From: Zoroaster sp. YZ-2022
Lineage: Eukaryota > Echinodermata > Asteroidea > Forcipulatida > Zoroasteridae
NCBI GenBank assembly: GCA_029582265.1
Contig: CM055835.1
Coordinates: forward strand, 8,361,500 to 8,425,499
DNA: 64,000 nt
Reading direction: 5' to 3'
Each line of letters begins with the position of its first letter. Within the stretch, counting starts at the first letter, position 1. The notes under the pieces are model-generated. The model saw nothing but the letters and a program-made list of their open reading frames with translations. It was not told the DNA's origin and did not search any database. Positions 24,441 to 35,570 of the stretch are shown in pieces. The translations under genes were made by a program, and so were the position numbers.

Positions 24441-24471
<31 letters not shown>

Positions 24472-24683
24472 TCCTCTACCAGCCCGTATTTATAGTTTTT
24501 AATCCCTTCTAGAAAATACTAAAGGTTTGTTCTTCACTTCACTTCTAGAAATTTCTGAAAATTACATCATTTTCCAAAAGAAACTTCCAGAACGTTCTAT
24601 TCATAACCCGTAAACATAATCCCGCCCCCTTTGGGGTCAACACGTGGTCACGCACAGATTGTGGTTTGTGTGTGTATGTAACA
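23502..24683 (-). repeat. 5' LTR of the Gmr1-type element, carrying a SINE
   Basis: It matches the 3' LTR except for ~15 substitutions and the SINE insertion at 24101-24467. At the insertion, about 38-45 bp of LTR sequence is missing. The LTR contains TCAAGT twice about 35 bp apart, so microhomology deletion plus insertion explains the junction. Confidence 0.9.
24101..24467 (+). mobile_element. Full-length tRNA-derived SINE
   Basis: A-box-like GTGGCCGAGCGGTCTAGC and B-box-like GAGTTCGAGCCCC form a tRNA-related head. The core carries GTCCTTGAGCAAGGTACTTA, then TTCGGATGGGACGTTAAGCC and GGTCCCGTGTAC. The tail is (ATA)n. It is absent from the sister LTR, so it inserted after the retrotransposon. 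The head matches the truncated SINE at 3898-4015. Its (TAA)-type tail resembles the tails of the L2/CR1-like LINEs here, which could have supplied the mobilising enzyme. Confidence 0.88.
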
Positions 24684-25464
24684 TGTGAGATGAGGGCTCA
24701 GTGCAGGTAACCTGCACCAACACAGGTAATGTACTGCTCTGTTTTGTTGTACCTGGAACACATTACATGTATGTTCATAGCAGTTAATTTACACGTCACC
24801 CAACTCCAGAGGTCATGATTGCATATTCTATTACATTTCTAATGTTCGCCGAAGCAGATGACGCTCGGCAAAATTTTATAATGAGCAAAGAACAAAAAAA
24901 CCAAAAAAAACAAAAAAACAATGACAACAGTTTTGTCTTCCTATAAATAATCACTATTTAGAACTATTTTAGTTTACCTAAATAAAACAGGCATACTGTT
25001 GTATAAATCAGCACAAAACGAATGCATTTTACATGATACATGTAGTCTATTTTGTTAATTTATCAGGGATGCCAGTAGCTCTTTGCTCCAGAGCCGGAAA
25101 AATTTTTCCCGCAAAGGAAGATCGAACGTTCATTCATGCGCACGGAAATAAAATATCCCTCATTGTCTTTTGATTCAAGTTAATGCCAATTGAACCTGTT
25201 CTTTACACACACACACCGTTTCCAATATGGCAGAGCAATGGGCTATAATCTTAGTTCAAGACATTGCTCGTTATCTCGCTACTATCATTTCCACTGCATG
25301 CACTGCATGCACTACATGCATTAGACTGGTCCCCTGTCTTTATCCTATCAAGGATAAAGAAAGGCTCTGGGCATACCATTCAAGACATTTCGTTGAATAC
25401 ATTGTGTCAAATATCTACCATCATGCTTTGAGGCTTGCGTGAGAATGTATCACTACTATGCACG
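24684..25464. other. No gene seen; a dispersed repeat at 24940-25030
   Basis: 24940-25030 and 42537-42630 share TAGTTTACCTAAATAAAACA and GGCATACTGTTGTATAAATC in the same orientation, about 90 bp with few differences. The short frame at 25227-25442 has no recognisable features. Confidence 0.5.
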
Positions 25465-25590
25465 TATACTTCTGCACTAGTAAGTAGGAGGTCGTGGGTT
25501 CGAATCCCACCCGAGTCCCGCCTGTGTAGTTTTTCACAGAGACTCGGAAAGCACTGAGTATACAGTGCTATACACACGTCAGTGTTAGGG
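25465..25590 (+). mobile_element. Possible second tRNA-derived SINE fragment
   Basis: GTCGTGGGTTCGAATCCCAC is a canonical B box in a T-arm-like hairpin. It is followed by GAGACTCGGAAAGCACTGAG and a short palindromic tail (AGTATACAGTGCTAT). No A box or complete tRNA fold was found, so it is not a tRNA gene. The body differs from the SINE at 24.1 kb. Confidence 0.45.
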
Positions 25591-25712
25591 CAAAATTAAA
25601 TCAATTAATTATGTTAATATCAAAAAAGATGTAAGCAGGATAGTTGGTAAGACAGAACCAACAAATTATTACAACTCATCATGGTGCTACCGCAAACCTT
25701 CCTCCTACTTAC

Positions 25713-25802
25713 ATATAAATGAAGTGGACTATGAGCAGCACTTGAAGCAACAGGATCCAATGCATGGGTTGCTTGTTCCAGCAGAACAATGTCATGAGCA
25801 TT
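25713..25802 (-). CDS. Host exon of 90 bp, unidentified gene
   Basis: On the minus strand, acceptor TTGATTTCTACAG precedes 30 whole codons (starting NAHDIVLLEQ and ending SPLHLY), then a consensus donor GTAAGTAGG. Entry and exit phase are both 0, matching the phase-0 exit of the exon at 41937-42021. The peptide is helical and amphipathic in appearance with no known motif. The next exon downstream is uncertain; a weak candidate lies at 9904-9947. Confidence 0.6.
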
Positions 25803-28212
25803 CTGTAGAAATCAATCATAGTCAACATTTACACACACTTAATCTGGAATTTTTGACTTTTTGTAAAAAGACTGTGTAAAGAGCATCATTTATCAGATCA
25901 TTGGTGTCAATAACTAATAGTGCATTCCTTATTCTCAAATATTGCCAAATTTAATTTTAAAACACAAAAAGCTAAAACATAGCAATAATTTAATTTCTTT
26001 TGTACAGTATGTATTAATAATTGATAAATGATTTAGGCCTACATGTGAAATGATAAAAGTTTGGAACAGAGTAGGACTTGACAATGATTGTTAACCCAAT
26101 AGTTGAGGTTTGAGACATCTTGCCAGAGGAGATTATCATATTGCTGTGTAGGAACATGATGTACATGTATGTGTACGTGTAATAATAATATTCAATTCAA
26201 AATAACATTTATTTCCACATAATATCATCATAAAAAAATACAGTGATTAAATATACTGAAGTGGAGGCAAGTTCCAAAAAAGCAAAGCTTGTCTAGGAAC
26301 AGATTGTATACAATGACAGAGTAACAGCTACACTAGAAAAAAAGAAAATGCACATGGTGTCACATACAACAAACAACAATAACAGTGTGGATACGTGTAC
26401 TAGACTAATTAGACAATAGATAACTTGATGAGAAAAATAATAAAATGACAGTAGAAAATACAATAAAAAAGGATTACTGAGGAGACTGATGAATTAAAAA
26501 TGAGTTTGTGTTTAAATAAGGCAAGTGATTGACATTTGGAAAGTGATGGAGGAATAAACAATCTTAATATTTAAATTTAATTGAACATACAGTTTGTTCA
26601 ATATTTTGTCAAAACTTTGTCTAAAGCTTCAATGAAAAACATTAAAAGGAATTATGTTTCTCATTAAAATAATTTTTGCAGATACATGTATAAGCTTGAA
26701 TCTGGTGACCAAATGGTTTTGGGTTCATTCCAAGGCTGCGTACAGACAGGAATTTCCCCTTATCCTCTCTGTGATGTGGAGAATGCTCCTATGATACATG
26801 CTAAATTTAAACATGAATATGCAACGAAATGAACATATTCAATCGTAGCCAATGTAAAATAGAAATGTGCTGCTATGCAACTCTATTCAAACGAAGACAA
26901 TGGGCACATGTACATGTACATAAATCACCCCTCTGTATGTTCCAAAGTCATCAGTCGATTTTCATGAAACTTGGCAAGAATGTTCCTTCCAGTAATACCT
27001 ACATGGCGACGTAAGTGTTTTTGCCCAAAAAGCGTATTTCTGTAATATTTTCTGTATTCTTTGGCAAAATTTCATAAAGCTTAGCAAATAAAATAAAAAT
27101 ATCATCGGATTTCCCCTGGGGTCAGTGTTGGGGTGCTGTAATCCGTTATTTCCCCAATTTGAGGCGGAAAATGATAATATACGTTTTTGTCATTTGAAAA
27201 TCAACATGGCTGTCGGCTTTTTGGGGCCTGGAATGTATTTCTGAGGATGAAGTGACATTTCTATATCCTTCCTTGGCATGAAAAGTAAGAAGCTTCCATT
27301 GAGAAAACTCAATACGTTTTACCCCAACATTACAGAATAAAAAGACAAAATCCAAGATGGCCGTCGGCTGTGGTGGCCATTTTGAACTCCCATAATGCAT
27401 CCGATATCATAATGTGACAAATACCCATCACATTTCTTAAAATTTTTTTTTTTTTTAATTGCCCCCCCCCCCCCCCCCTAGGGTTAATCAATATTAATTT
27501 AATATCTTTAAAATGTGCAATTTTACAACTTGGCAACAATCATAATTAGATTCAACACCATTGAAACCCCCTATGTTCCAAATTTTATGTGGTCCTGTGA
27601 TGGGGATCACGAAATTTAAAAAAATAGGTCCTTTAAGTTCATCCCATGGTCTATCTGGTCACCCATACCTGTATGTTTGTGTATACAATTGGGGTTTGTT
27701 TGTCAACCACCAGATCGCTGTTATGTTATGTGAACACGAAAAGGATTTATTATTTATATCCTTTCTGTAAGGGAAATAATGTTCTTATGAACAAAATAAT
27801 TTGTAGAAATTACTGGTAAAATAGTATAGTGTTATTGTTACAAACAAAAACCTAATACAATTAAGATACATTGACATTACTACATGTTGATGCATATGCA
27901 TAATTGCAAAAGGCCAATAATGAAATTTACTTAAATTGATAAGCATAACATACATGTACTGTACATGCTAGTATTGTGTATGCATGTATACAGCAAACTG
28001 TTGGTACATGTATGTTGGTGCATCTATGTTGTACATGTATGGTACATGTACAAGCATGAAGACAGTGCTGTTACCAATAGTTTTTAAAACAGCAATAAAA
28101 ACAGAAATTTGGCCAAAATTTGGTATAAATCACCAACCATTAATTAGATTATTTCACTCATTTTACAGTCTAGGTATTTCTCCTGCAAAATGGCATGATT
28201 AATGTTTCATAT
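25803..28212. other. Intronic sequence; possible LINE/SINE tail near 26.2 kb
   Basis: No coding region was recognised. On the minus strand, about 26300-26178 ends GTGGAAATAAATG...ATTGAATATTATTATTA, reminiscent of a retroposon 3' end. A 17-C run lies at 27462-27478 after a T-run. ACATGTACATG-type motifs are frequent. Confidence 0.4.
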
Positions 28213-29341
28213 TGTGACGAAACAGTGGTAGACTTATATGTAAGTTTAGGGCTCTGATCATGCATTGCGTGGGGTCCTGTGAGAGCTAAAGAGTCGCGTG
28301 ATCAGGTTTTGCGGGCATTCTTGTTGCGGAGCGCTGATGCCGAATGGTCGCAACGTAAGCTGTATGTTGCTGAGTGTTGATGGTGAACGATCGAAGACTA
28401 TTTTATCTTGTTGCTGTGCGGTCTCGTTGAGTTGCGGAGCGAACTGCGAGTTGGGAATCAACCAAGTCTCAGCAGACTTGATCAGTGAGGTTCGTTGTAG
28501 ATTATTACAATTAGGCAGATCTTAGGACTGTTTGGGGTAGGATTATTGTGGGAACGTGAGTGAGCGTGAGTTTTGGACCAAGTATTGGGAAAGCTGAGAG
28601 GCATAGGAGGGTTGAGGATTACATGCTGTTTGTAGTACACCTCTGGTGGGATTGACAGCTGGATTGTATTCCTATTACCTTTGTGCTTGCTAACCCGGTG
28701 AGGTTCATTGGTTGTAGCGCTCTGGGTTCCTGTGAGGGTTTTGGTAATCCTCAGGTGAAATCAACCCCGTTAGATAATCTGTTTCACTTGATTGTGGTTA
28801 ATATTATAACCTGTTGTGAGGTATACCTGTTGCAGGGCTAAGCTGGCAGTGAGCTAGCCTAGTTGAGGTATACTGGATTTAGGATACGTGGTGAGGTTTA
28901 CCACGAGGTTATTCTCACTGAGGTATATTGTGAGGATTGTGTATATAAAGTTATTGAATTGTATTTAAAGAAGGCAACGAGGTGAGGTTTACCTTATCTT
29001 TGCCATTGTAATTTAATACAAGAATCATTGATCAGAATAAACCATTAATTACTGTCTTTGGTAACACTGTATCCGTGTGAGGTTTATTGAGGTTACTGGT
29101 AATTGCTCTAATCCTATTGAGGTATAATCATTCCCTAGGCGGTGGTACATTTCCACCAAAACGAACTGCCCCTTGGTTTAGTCCGCCGTTCGTTAATTAT
29201 CCCCCCTTGTGTTCGGGTAGCCGCTCACCCGTGCGCAAGGTTAATAAATATTTTTGTTGGATAATAGGCGCTGGTCGGTGACCCTGATTCATAAGATCAG
29301 TCTCTTGGGTTTCCCCTGGCGTCGAATAAAAAAACGCCACA
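28213..29341. mobile_element. Solo LTR, 1129 bp, with 4-bp target duplication
   Basis: The segment starts TGTGACG and ends CGCCACA, an imperfect inverted terminus of the TG...CA type. ATAT flanks it on both sides (28209-28212 and 29342-29345). No internal retroelement sequence is attached, so a full element probably recombined between its LTRs. AATAAA motifs occur near the right end (about 29242 and 29324), which may set transcription from left to right. About eight GTGAGGTTTACC or GAGGTATA variants lie inside. Confidence 0.75.
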
Positions 29342-29345
29342 ATAT

Positions 29346-31240
29346 TGTCTCTGATCAATGTGTCTCGTTTGGAACCATCAGTGAGGAAAAAGGTCAAGCA
29401 AATTTGTCAGGCTGCACAACTAGCCCTCCGTATTAATACGCACTATAGTAAGGCCGAACAAAAAAATAGTTGTGTTTCTGGTTACCCAACCCAACCTAGA
29501 AAATCACGCAGAACCTATATATTTTTATTCGAAAAAATAATAAAAAATACAAACTTATGCGGTACCGACCCCGAGCATAATGTTTGGTGTACGTCATCCT
29601 GTATTTTTAAATTTTTAAATTTTTTTAAGTTGGTCAGCATTACGGTTTTGCACTTGCTGTGCCACGAAGCCACATCCATGACAGCTCAGCAAGTGTGGAA
29701 TGAACAGCCCTTGCATGCAATTTGCAAACGAAATATGCGACGAATACAGATGGTCGTGCAGACCAAAATAAGGCAATCATACCCGATAACTTTTTGAAGC
29801 TAAGTTGCTATTGGTTGGTGGACTTTTATTTTACTTGATATAGAGCACTCAATGGCCAATCAAGATTGCATACACATAATGGTGTGGCCCTGTACATACA
29901 TACACATGCAAGACGTAACGTCGACACAACGATCAGTACGAGGTCTCATGATCACTCGCTTGATCGAGGCGGAGCTCGAGGTATTGGCAGAACATGGAAT
30001 ATATTTTATTTTCTTTATTTCTCTTTATTTACAGAACACAAAGTAATGAAACACAACAGCAACATATTGCAGGTTTTTGTAGTCATACTGAGTGTAAATG
30101 TCATATTTGTTTTACTTGACATGTCGGTAAACAATAAATGGGTGTAAACGGAAGCCTTTGAAAAAAAGTGGCTTGCTGTTGTGTATTTGTACTCACAACC
30201 ATCTGCTTTCTAAATTCAGATATTTTTAAACCACTCAACCAGTGAATATACAGTGCTGATAGGTAGTATTAACATGTACAGTATTAAATCTGACATTGTC
30301 ACTTGTTAACTGTTACAAATGAGTGCACAAAAAAAAAAAAAAAAAAAAAAAAAATTACTGTCATCCCCACCCTAATATATTTGGCTAAAAAAGTTTAGAG
30401 CAAAAAAAAAAGATTTTACCCACCTACCCACCCTAATTTTTTTTAGTGTAATAGGAAAATCAACTATTTTTTTGTTCAGCCTAATAACACTTACATTTTA
30501 GTTTAATATTTGTATTTTGTAACTGCAAAATAACTTAAATTGGCAATATCCAAAGAACTACTTTTTTCTGTCCTCACAACTTCCAATAACTGAGTATGTG
30601 ACCATTAAAAGTGAAGTGCACCCTCCGTTGATAACTCAAAATCATTAATAATTATCAGTTTGTGTCCTTTCTCTATGGTCAGACTGGTATGAATCATGAC
30701 TTGGACTTGAATCACCATGTATTGTACAATGACTTGGACTTGGACTCGACTCTTCAGACTCAGACTTGTGACTCTAAACTCAATGTTTGTGACTCAGACT
30801 TGATGGCAAAAATGCCCAATATTCACATTTTAAAACATTAACAAAATAAAGATTTTTTTGCAACATAGTGTTTATGTCTTGTTATTGTTTTAATTTAAAC
30901 AATGCAAAAAGTTGATAAAAATTGATACCATGCATCCTATTCCATTGTAGTAATCTTCCAGATATAGACGACATGAATGATGTACCCAAGATTCAGCATA
31001 CAACATCGAGGGAATAAAACGTGTGCCCGGACAAATTACACTCTCCCAATCACTGGTCTCTCAATTTTTATTGTGTTTGTCCATCAAAATGGAATGAACT
31101 TGTACAATTCAGTGTTCTGGCTTCCCTTTTATTTACTAATATGACATCTTGTGTAGACAATTTGTATATTAAAAATTGATCCTTCTTTTTCCCAAGTTTG
31201 GGAACTGAAAAAATATTACTCCATAAGTGTAATGTATTGA
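29346..31240. other. No gene seen; A-run and TGACTTGGACT-type simple motifs
   Basis: Only chance frames were found. There is a 23-A run near 30330-30353. At 30690-30800 the motif GACTTGGACT / GACTCAGACTTG repeats irregularly, and a similar GGACTCAAACTTGACC occurs next to the 50-bp satellite at 39650. Confidence 0.45.
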
Positions 31241-31428
31241 TTAAACTAATGGTGGCACTACTTTCTTAAACGCCCATGAATATTATAGTGCCCAGTGCAT
31301 GTATGTAGGTCAAGGGTTATACATGTACATGTACCATGTTTTTGGTGAATAAAACACTTTTCAAGATGGCAGCTTGTGTATGCTAGCTACTCTGATTTTA
31401 AAGTATTTCCCCATGCAAATACATCACA
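31240..31428 (+). repeat. Presumed 5' LTR end of the Mag-like element
   Basis: The segment before the primer site contains GTGAATAAAACAC, a plausible polyadenylation signal, and ends in ATCACA. The start is not defined. No second copy was found after the pol region, so the LTR call rests on position only. Confidence 0.4.
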
Positions 31429-31446
31429 ACTGGCGACGAGGATGAG
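31429..31446 (+). promoter_or_regulatory. Primer-binding site of the Mag-like element
   Basis: ACTGGCGACGAGGATGAG lies about 250 bp before the gag start. CTGGCGACGAGGAT-type sites follow the 5' LTR in Mag-like elements. The priming tRNA is not assigned here. Confidence 0.6.
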
Positions 31447-31697
31447 TTTTTAAATAATACTTCGTCAAAGGACTACCCATTGTGTGTCCAGAGAGTACAA
31501 TTTAGTGTACTATTTCGCCAGGGTAGCTGCATAAATGTGGACTTTTTTTGGGGGGTGTGAATCTTGATCCGTATACAACTAAACTTGATGGTATTGCACA
31601 TAGACTGAGGATATTCATGGATGATGTTCTACTGGTGTAGCGTACACATTGACTATGTTTCATGTAATCCTGTGAACTTGAACTAGCATTCCAGATC

Positions 31698-31764
31698 ATG
31701 GCTTCGTCATTGATTGACAGAATAGATCCGTTTGATAATACAGAAGAAGACTGGCCTACATATA
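31698..31764 (+). pseudogene. Gag N-terminus of the Mag-like element, first part
   Basis: The ATG at 31698 opens a 22-codon stretch (MASSLIDRIDPFDNTEEDWP, then TY) typical of the start of Mag-like gag proteins. It is cut at 31764 by a Tc1-type transposon. The frame resumes exactly after the transposon at 35571, when one TA copy is counted as target duplication. Confidence 0.82.
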
Positions 31765-31799
31765 CATGTACTAGTCAAAAAAAGAAACGCAACACTTGA

Positions 31800-34480
31800 A
31801 TTTTTCCTTTAAGTTGTTTGGTAGCCAATTCATAATGTTCCAGTATTGATGATTTATTTAAGCACGTCACAAGCCTTCTAATAGTAGGGGGGACAATGTA
31901 ATTTTTTAAAATGCTTTATAGGAAGTTACGTTGGAAATCTTTCTTAAAGGGCTTGGTTACTACATTACAGAACACTTTTAATTTTAAAAATTGGTCAAGG
32001 CATTACCAAGTTATGGTCCGATAAAGATATCAGAATGTGCTGTTTCCCTAGACAACAAATGTCAATAAAACAACAATAAACCAAAAATGTTTTTATACCA
32101 TCTCATTTATTTTATTTACACCTATCAAGCATCTCAATTCACCATTTCTTGTATGTATGTTGCCTATATTTGTCATATCAGTGGTTTTTTCCAGAGGATA
32201 CATCACATTATGAAGATATAGCTCACTAAAAAAGCCTTAAAGTGCCAAAACGGGCCTTTTTTAAGCCAAAATCACAGTAAATTCTCAAAATATGCATATT
32301 TTAAGTATCCTTTTCATAATGATTGTAGACGATCTTGTGAATCATTTTGCATATTCTGTGTCTTTGTTACTCATATTTAAAGTATAAATGTGTTCCAAGC
32401 TGAGAACATTAACCCTCCTATGGTTTGACATTTCAAAACCTTTCAAAATCTGCTTACGGGCCAAAATGGCTATCAATTATTATGAACCCTTTAAAACCCT
32501 CCAGAATTTGTTGCTACTGAACAACCACACCTTTCAATACCCTTTGAAAGGTATTGAAACATTTCAACACCAGTTTGTTCAGAGAGTTGTTATACCTTTC
32601 GAAACCTTTCATAGGTCCCTTTTGTCAGACAGTTTTCTCACCTTTCAAAACCCTTCAGTACAGCAAACTTGAAAGGTTTTGAAAGGTCTGACAATTCTAT
32701 GGCAACTGCACTGTACATAGGAGGGCTAATGGTTGTTGTGTAAAACTGGCATAAATTTGGGCTTAAACACAAAATTTTCCCTTTTTTGGCTCTGGAGACT
32801 AAGTCTGGCTAATTAAATATGCAAAAATGTTAAAAGTTAAGTTCTGTCAATCCTATTCCACTCAAATTTGGTCAGTGAGTCAACATTTGGATACCAATAT
32901 ACTCAAAGTAAAAGAAAAACAATTATAATAATTTCACAGGTAATTTAGGGTCAAAAGCCTTGCTTTTCAATAAGCTAATTGTATGCATAACGTTATAAAT
33001 AATGACAATAATTTCAAATCTCCATTGTCACAGTCCCACTTCAAAGCAAATGATGTGCATGATCCAGTCAAAAAATATGAATTTTCATTTTTTTAAAGTT
33101 GTTTTGTGTAAATTTATGTGCGATGCCAGTGATATTTTTTTAAATCCTTCAAACTTTAAAAAAGAATTATATTTTTTAACTTTATCATATCATACATGTA
33201 GCTCTTATCTCCAAATTTAATAATCTGTACAGTTGTTTTGGGGGGCAAATTGCATGAAAAAGTACAAAGTTCTAATTGATTTGCAGTTTCCCCATTGATT
33301 TGTGCACTGTGTTTTTTCCTCATTGTTTATCCAAAAAAGTGGCCTACTGCACATGCGCTGCACGATCGTATTGCAGACGCTATGCATGCAATCCTCACAC
33401 CACAAGTAGCCTACTGCACATGCGCCTTACAATCGTATTGCAAACGCTATAGTTCATGCAGCATGCACGCACCGAATCGGCATTTCTTTCAAATCATCGG
33501 ATTAAATTAACAATAAATTGAGACAATAAGAACTAATGTATTTACAAATAAAGTCCACTTTATAACATATGTTCAGGAACTTGTAATCACTATCTTCCTC
33601 CAAAATCCTGGCAATTTCATGTTGATTTTCGGGAGAAAGTCCGACACTTTTAACGTGTGATCGGAGATCTCTCTTGCTTGGTCAACTGCATCGTGTGTGC
33701 AACTCCGCCTTACCGTGGCGGTCGTGAAAAGTTGCTTCCGTCTGAAGAAAAACGTGCGATTATATCTCGTATTATCTACTGGAAAATTACGTCTGATTTC
33801 ATTCCAAATTCATGTGGGGATGGATTATCGTTCGTACTTTCGGTTTATGGTGCCGCGTTTTGCGAAATTGGCATTGTTTTTCAAATATCTTCGACGGATT
33901 TTCAACGATGTTTTCTGCACCCCTCGACTCGCCTATCGATAACGCACACGTAGAAATCAGTTCCTTGCAAAGCAGGCTTTATTTTTGGTGCCCACATTCG
34001 ACTAGATACGACAAACCGTTTCCGGTGCAAATGTCAACTTGAAAATTGGAGGCATCAGATGCGTTTGTAACATTGTTTCGAAACAAGCCGGGAGCGCGGG
34101 AGGTGGGAAATTCAGAATGCTATTTATCGTGTATTTTAAAAATATTTTCTAATTTTTCTTTCGCATTCTAATAAATAAAGGATTAGATTTTTTTCATGAT
34201 ATCAAAAATAAGCTGCTTTCTTATGCTTAAAGTCTCTAAATATCAACACAAAAATTGCAAATTCTCATGTTGTTACGCCTTGTCTAGTGGGGGGTAAAAC
34301 GGTGTGTTTGACGCGCCTACTAATAGGCCTTTTCAGCACTCGATACCCATCACTGATTTCCGACATTGGGCGGTTTCCTGATTTTGACGGAACTGTGAAT
34401 AAAGTCTTACATAATGATAAAGTCTGGGATTTGTTTGCACATGCAGGTAGTCAGTCTACCCACGTACCCAAAACCTGACT
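31800..34480. other. Unexplained 2.7-kb cargo inside the Tc1-type transposon
   Basis: No transposase-like or other coding sequence was recognised. It contains a cluster of CCTTTCAAAACC motifs on both strands at about 32425-32690 with a hairpin (CTTTCAATACCCTTT with GAAAGGTATTGAAA, about 32540-32568), a 67-bp-period tandem duplication starting GCCTACTGCACATGCGC (33342 and 33409), and a CpG-richer stretch at 33650-34070. It may be a nested insertion or captured genomic DNA. Confidence 0.5.
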
Positions 34481-34508
34481 TTGTTTTGCACTGTACGTTC
34501 ACAGCAGG

Positions 34509-35477
34509 ATGCCACGGCTCTCTGTTACAGACCGAGGGCGTGCGATTGGGATGCTCGATGCAGGTATGGCTGCCCGAGCCGTTGCTAGGGAGCTCAATGT
34601 GAATGCATCCACAATTGTTCGACTCCAACAACGCTATCGAACCACCGGAAGCACATCTGACCATCGTAGGATGAAAACCAGGACCGCCATATTCGGCTGC
34701 AGCACTTTCGTAATCGGTTCCGAACTGCTCGCCAAACGGCAAGAGAAACTCCTGGCATCCATAACAATCGAGTGAGTGACCAAACCATTCGAAACCGTCT
34801 TCGTGCTGACAACCTCAGGTGCCGATGACCGTACAGGAGACCGCAGCTGACAAACGCCCGGCGAGTGGCACGACTGCCGTGGGCCAATTCGGAATTGGAC
34901 CCAACGAATGTGGAACGAGGTTCTATTCTCTGATGAGTCTAGGTTCTGCCTTTCACATAACGATGGTAGAGCTCAAGTCTATCGCCGACCTGGTGACCGA
35001 TACAGCGACGCATGTGTGGTAGAACATGACAGGTACGGTGGGCCAAGTGTCATGGTGTGGGCGGGAATCTCATTCCATGGACGTACAGACCTAGTGGTGG
35101 TCGATGGTCACCTCAATGCCCAATAATACAGAGATGAGATCCTCGTCCCAGTGGTCGCGCCGTACATGCAGGAACATGAGAATTTGCGACCTCACGTTGC
35201 TAGGGTGATTCGGGAGTGGCTTCAGCAGGAGGAAATTGACACTCTACCATGGCCTGCATTTAGTCCGGACATGTCACCCATTGATCATGTGTGGGATGAA
35301 CTCGGTAGACACGTTCATGAACAACAGGTACAGCCCGTCACTGTGGACCAGTTAACTGATGCGCTAATGGAACAATGGCGACGGATGCCGCAGGAATGTA
35401 TTCGGAGGCTGGTGCGCTCAATGCGAAGTCGAATCCATGCATGCATAGACGCTAGAGGGGGTCATACACGTTATTAA
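34509..35477 (+). pseudogene. Tc1-type transposase, inactive
   Basis: The start at 34509 gives MPRLSVTDRGRAIGMLDAG and a paired-type helix-turn-helix ending in NASTIVRLQQRYRTTG. Frame changes follow near 34660-34900. The core has LFSDESRF (first Asp), GGPSVMVWAGI and, from 35151, ENLRPHVARV and PIDHVWDEL. In this family the second and third catalytic residues are normally Asp and Glu; here they read as Glu and Asp, with 34 residues between them. These changes plus the frame breaks indicate inactivity. Confidence 0.85.
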
Positions 35478-35570
35478 GTCTATGAACTGAGGGACAAATA
35501 AAAATGTTATGGATATTTTCTAAAAACAAGGGAAAAAAAAGGTGTTGCGTTTCTTTTTTTGAGGAGTATA

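Larger units (their letters stand above)
17676..24683 (-). mobile_element. Gmr1-type Ty3/Gypsy LTR retrotransposon, recently inserted, inactive
   Basis: The element is complete end to end on the minus strand, with two LTRs starting TGTTACGATCC and ending GTATGTAACA, a primer-binding site, a purine tract, gag, protease, integrase, reverse transcriptase and RNase H. Reading 5' to 3' on the minus strand, integrase comes before reverse transcriptase, the order known for the Gmr1 group and unlike most Gypsy elements. TGTG at 17672-17675 and 24684-24687 is a likely 4-bp target duplication. The LTRs differ at about 15 of ~805 aligned positions by eye (~2%), so the insertion is fairly young. Nonsense codons and frameshifts disable it. 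Confidence 0.93.
31765..35570 (+). mobile_element. Tc1-type DNA transposon, 3.8 kb, inserted in gag
   Basis: The left end has TACTAGTCAAAAAAAGAAAC and the right end carries its inverse, GTTTCTTTTTTTGAGGAGTA, with about 20 perfect inner positions. TA flanks both ends. The host gag frame is continuous across it, which fixes the boundaries within a few bases. A typical Tc1 is 1.2-1.8 kb; about 2.7 kb between the left end and the transposase is unrelated sequence. Another family member is at 3021-3897. Confidence 0.85.

Noticed and set aside
25465..25520. Possible tRNA gene
   Set aside because: A T-arm-like B box is present, but no acceptor stem, D-arm or anticodon arm can be folded; the downstream sequence fits a SINE.
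27146..27770. Short frames around a 17-C run
   Set aside because: The sequence is low complexity, with no splice sites or recognised motifs.
29345..29797. 150-codon plus-strand frame after the solo LTR
   Set aside because: Composition is Ile/Phe/Asn-rich with no domain, no clear start, and it begins at the LTR's target duplication.
33657..34042. Three overlapping plus-strand frames in the CpG-richer patch
   Set aside because: All three frames are open over a similar length, none has domain motifs or good splice sites, so coding cannot be claimed.
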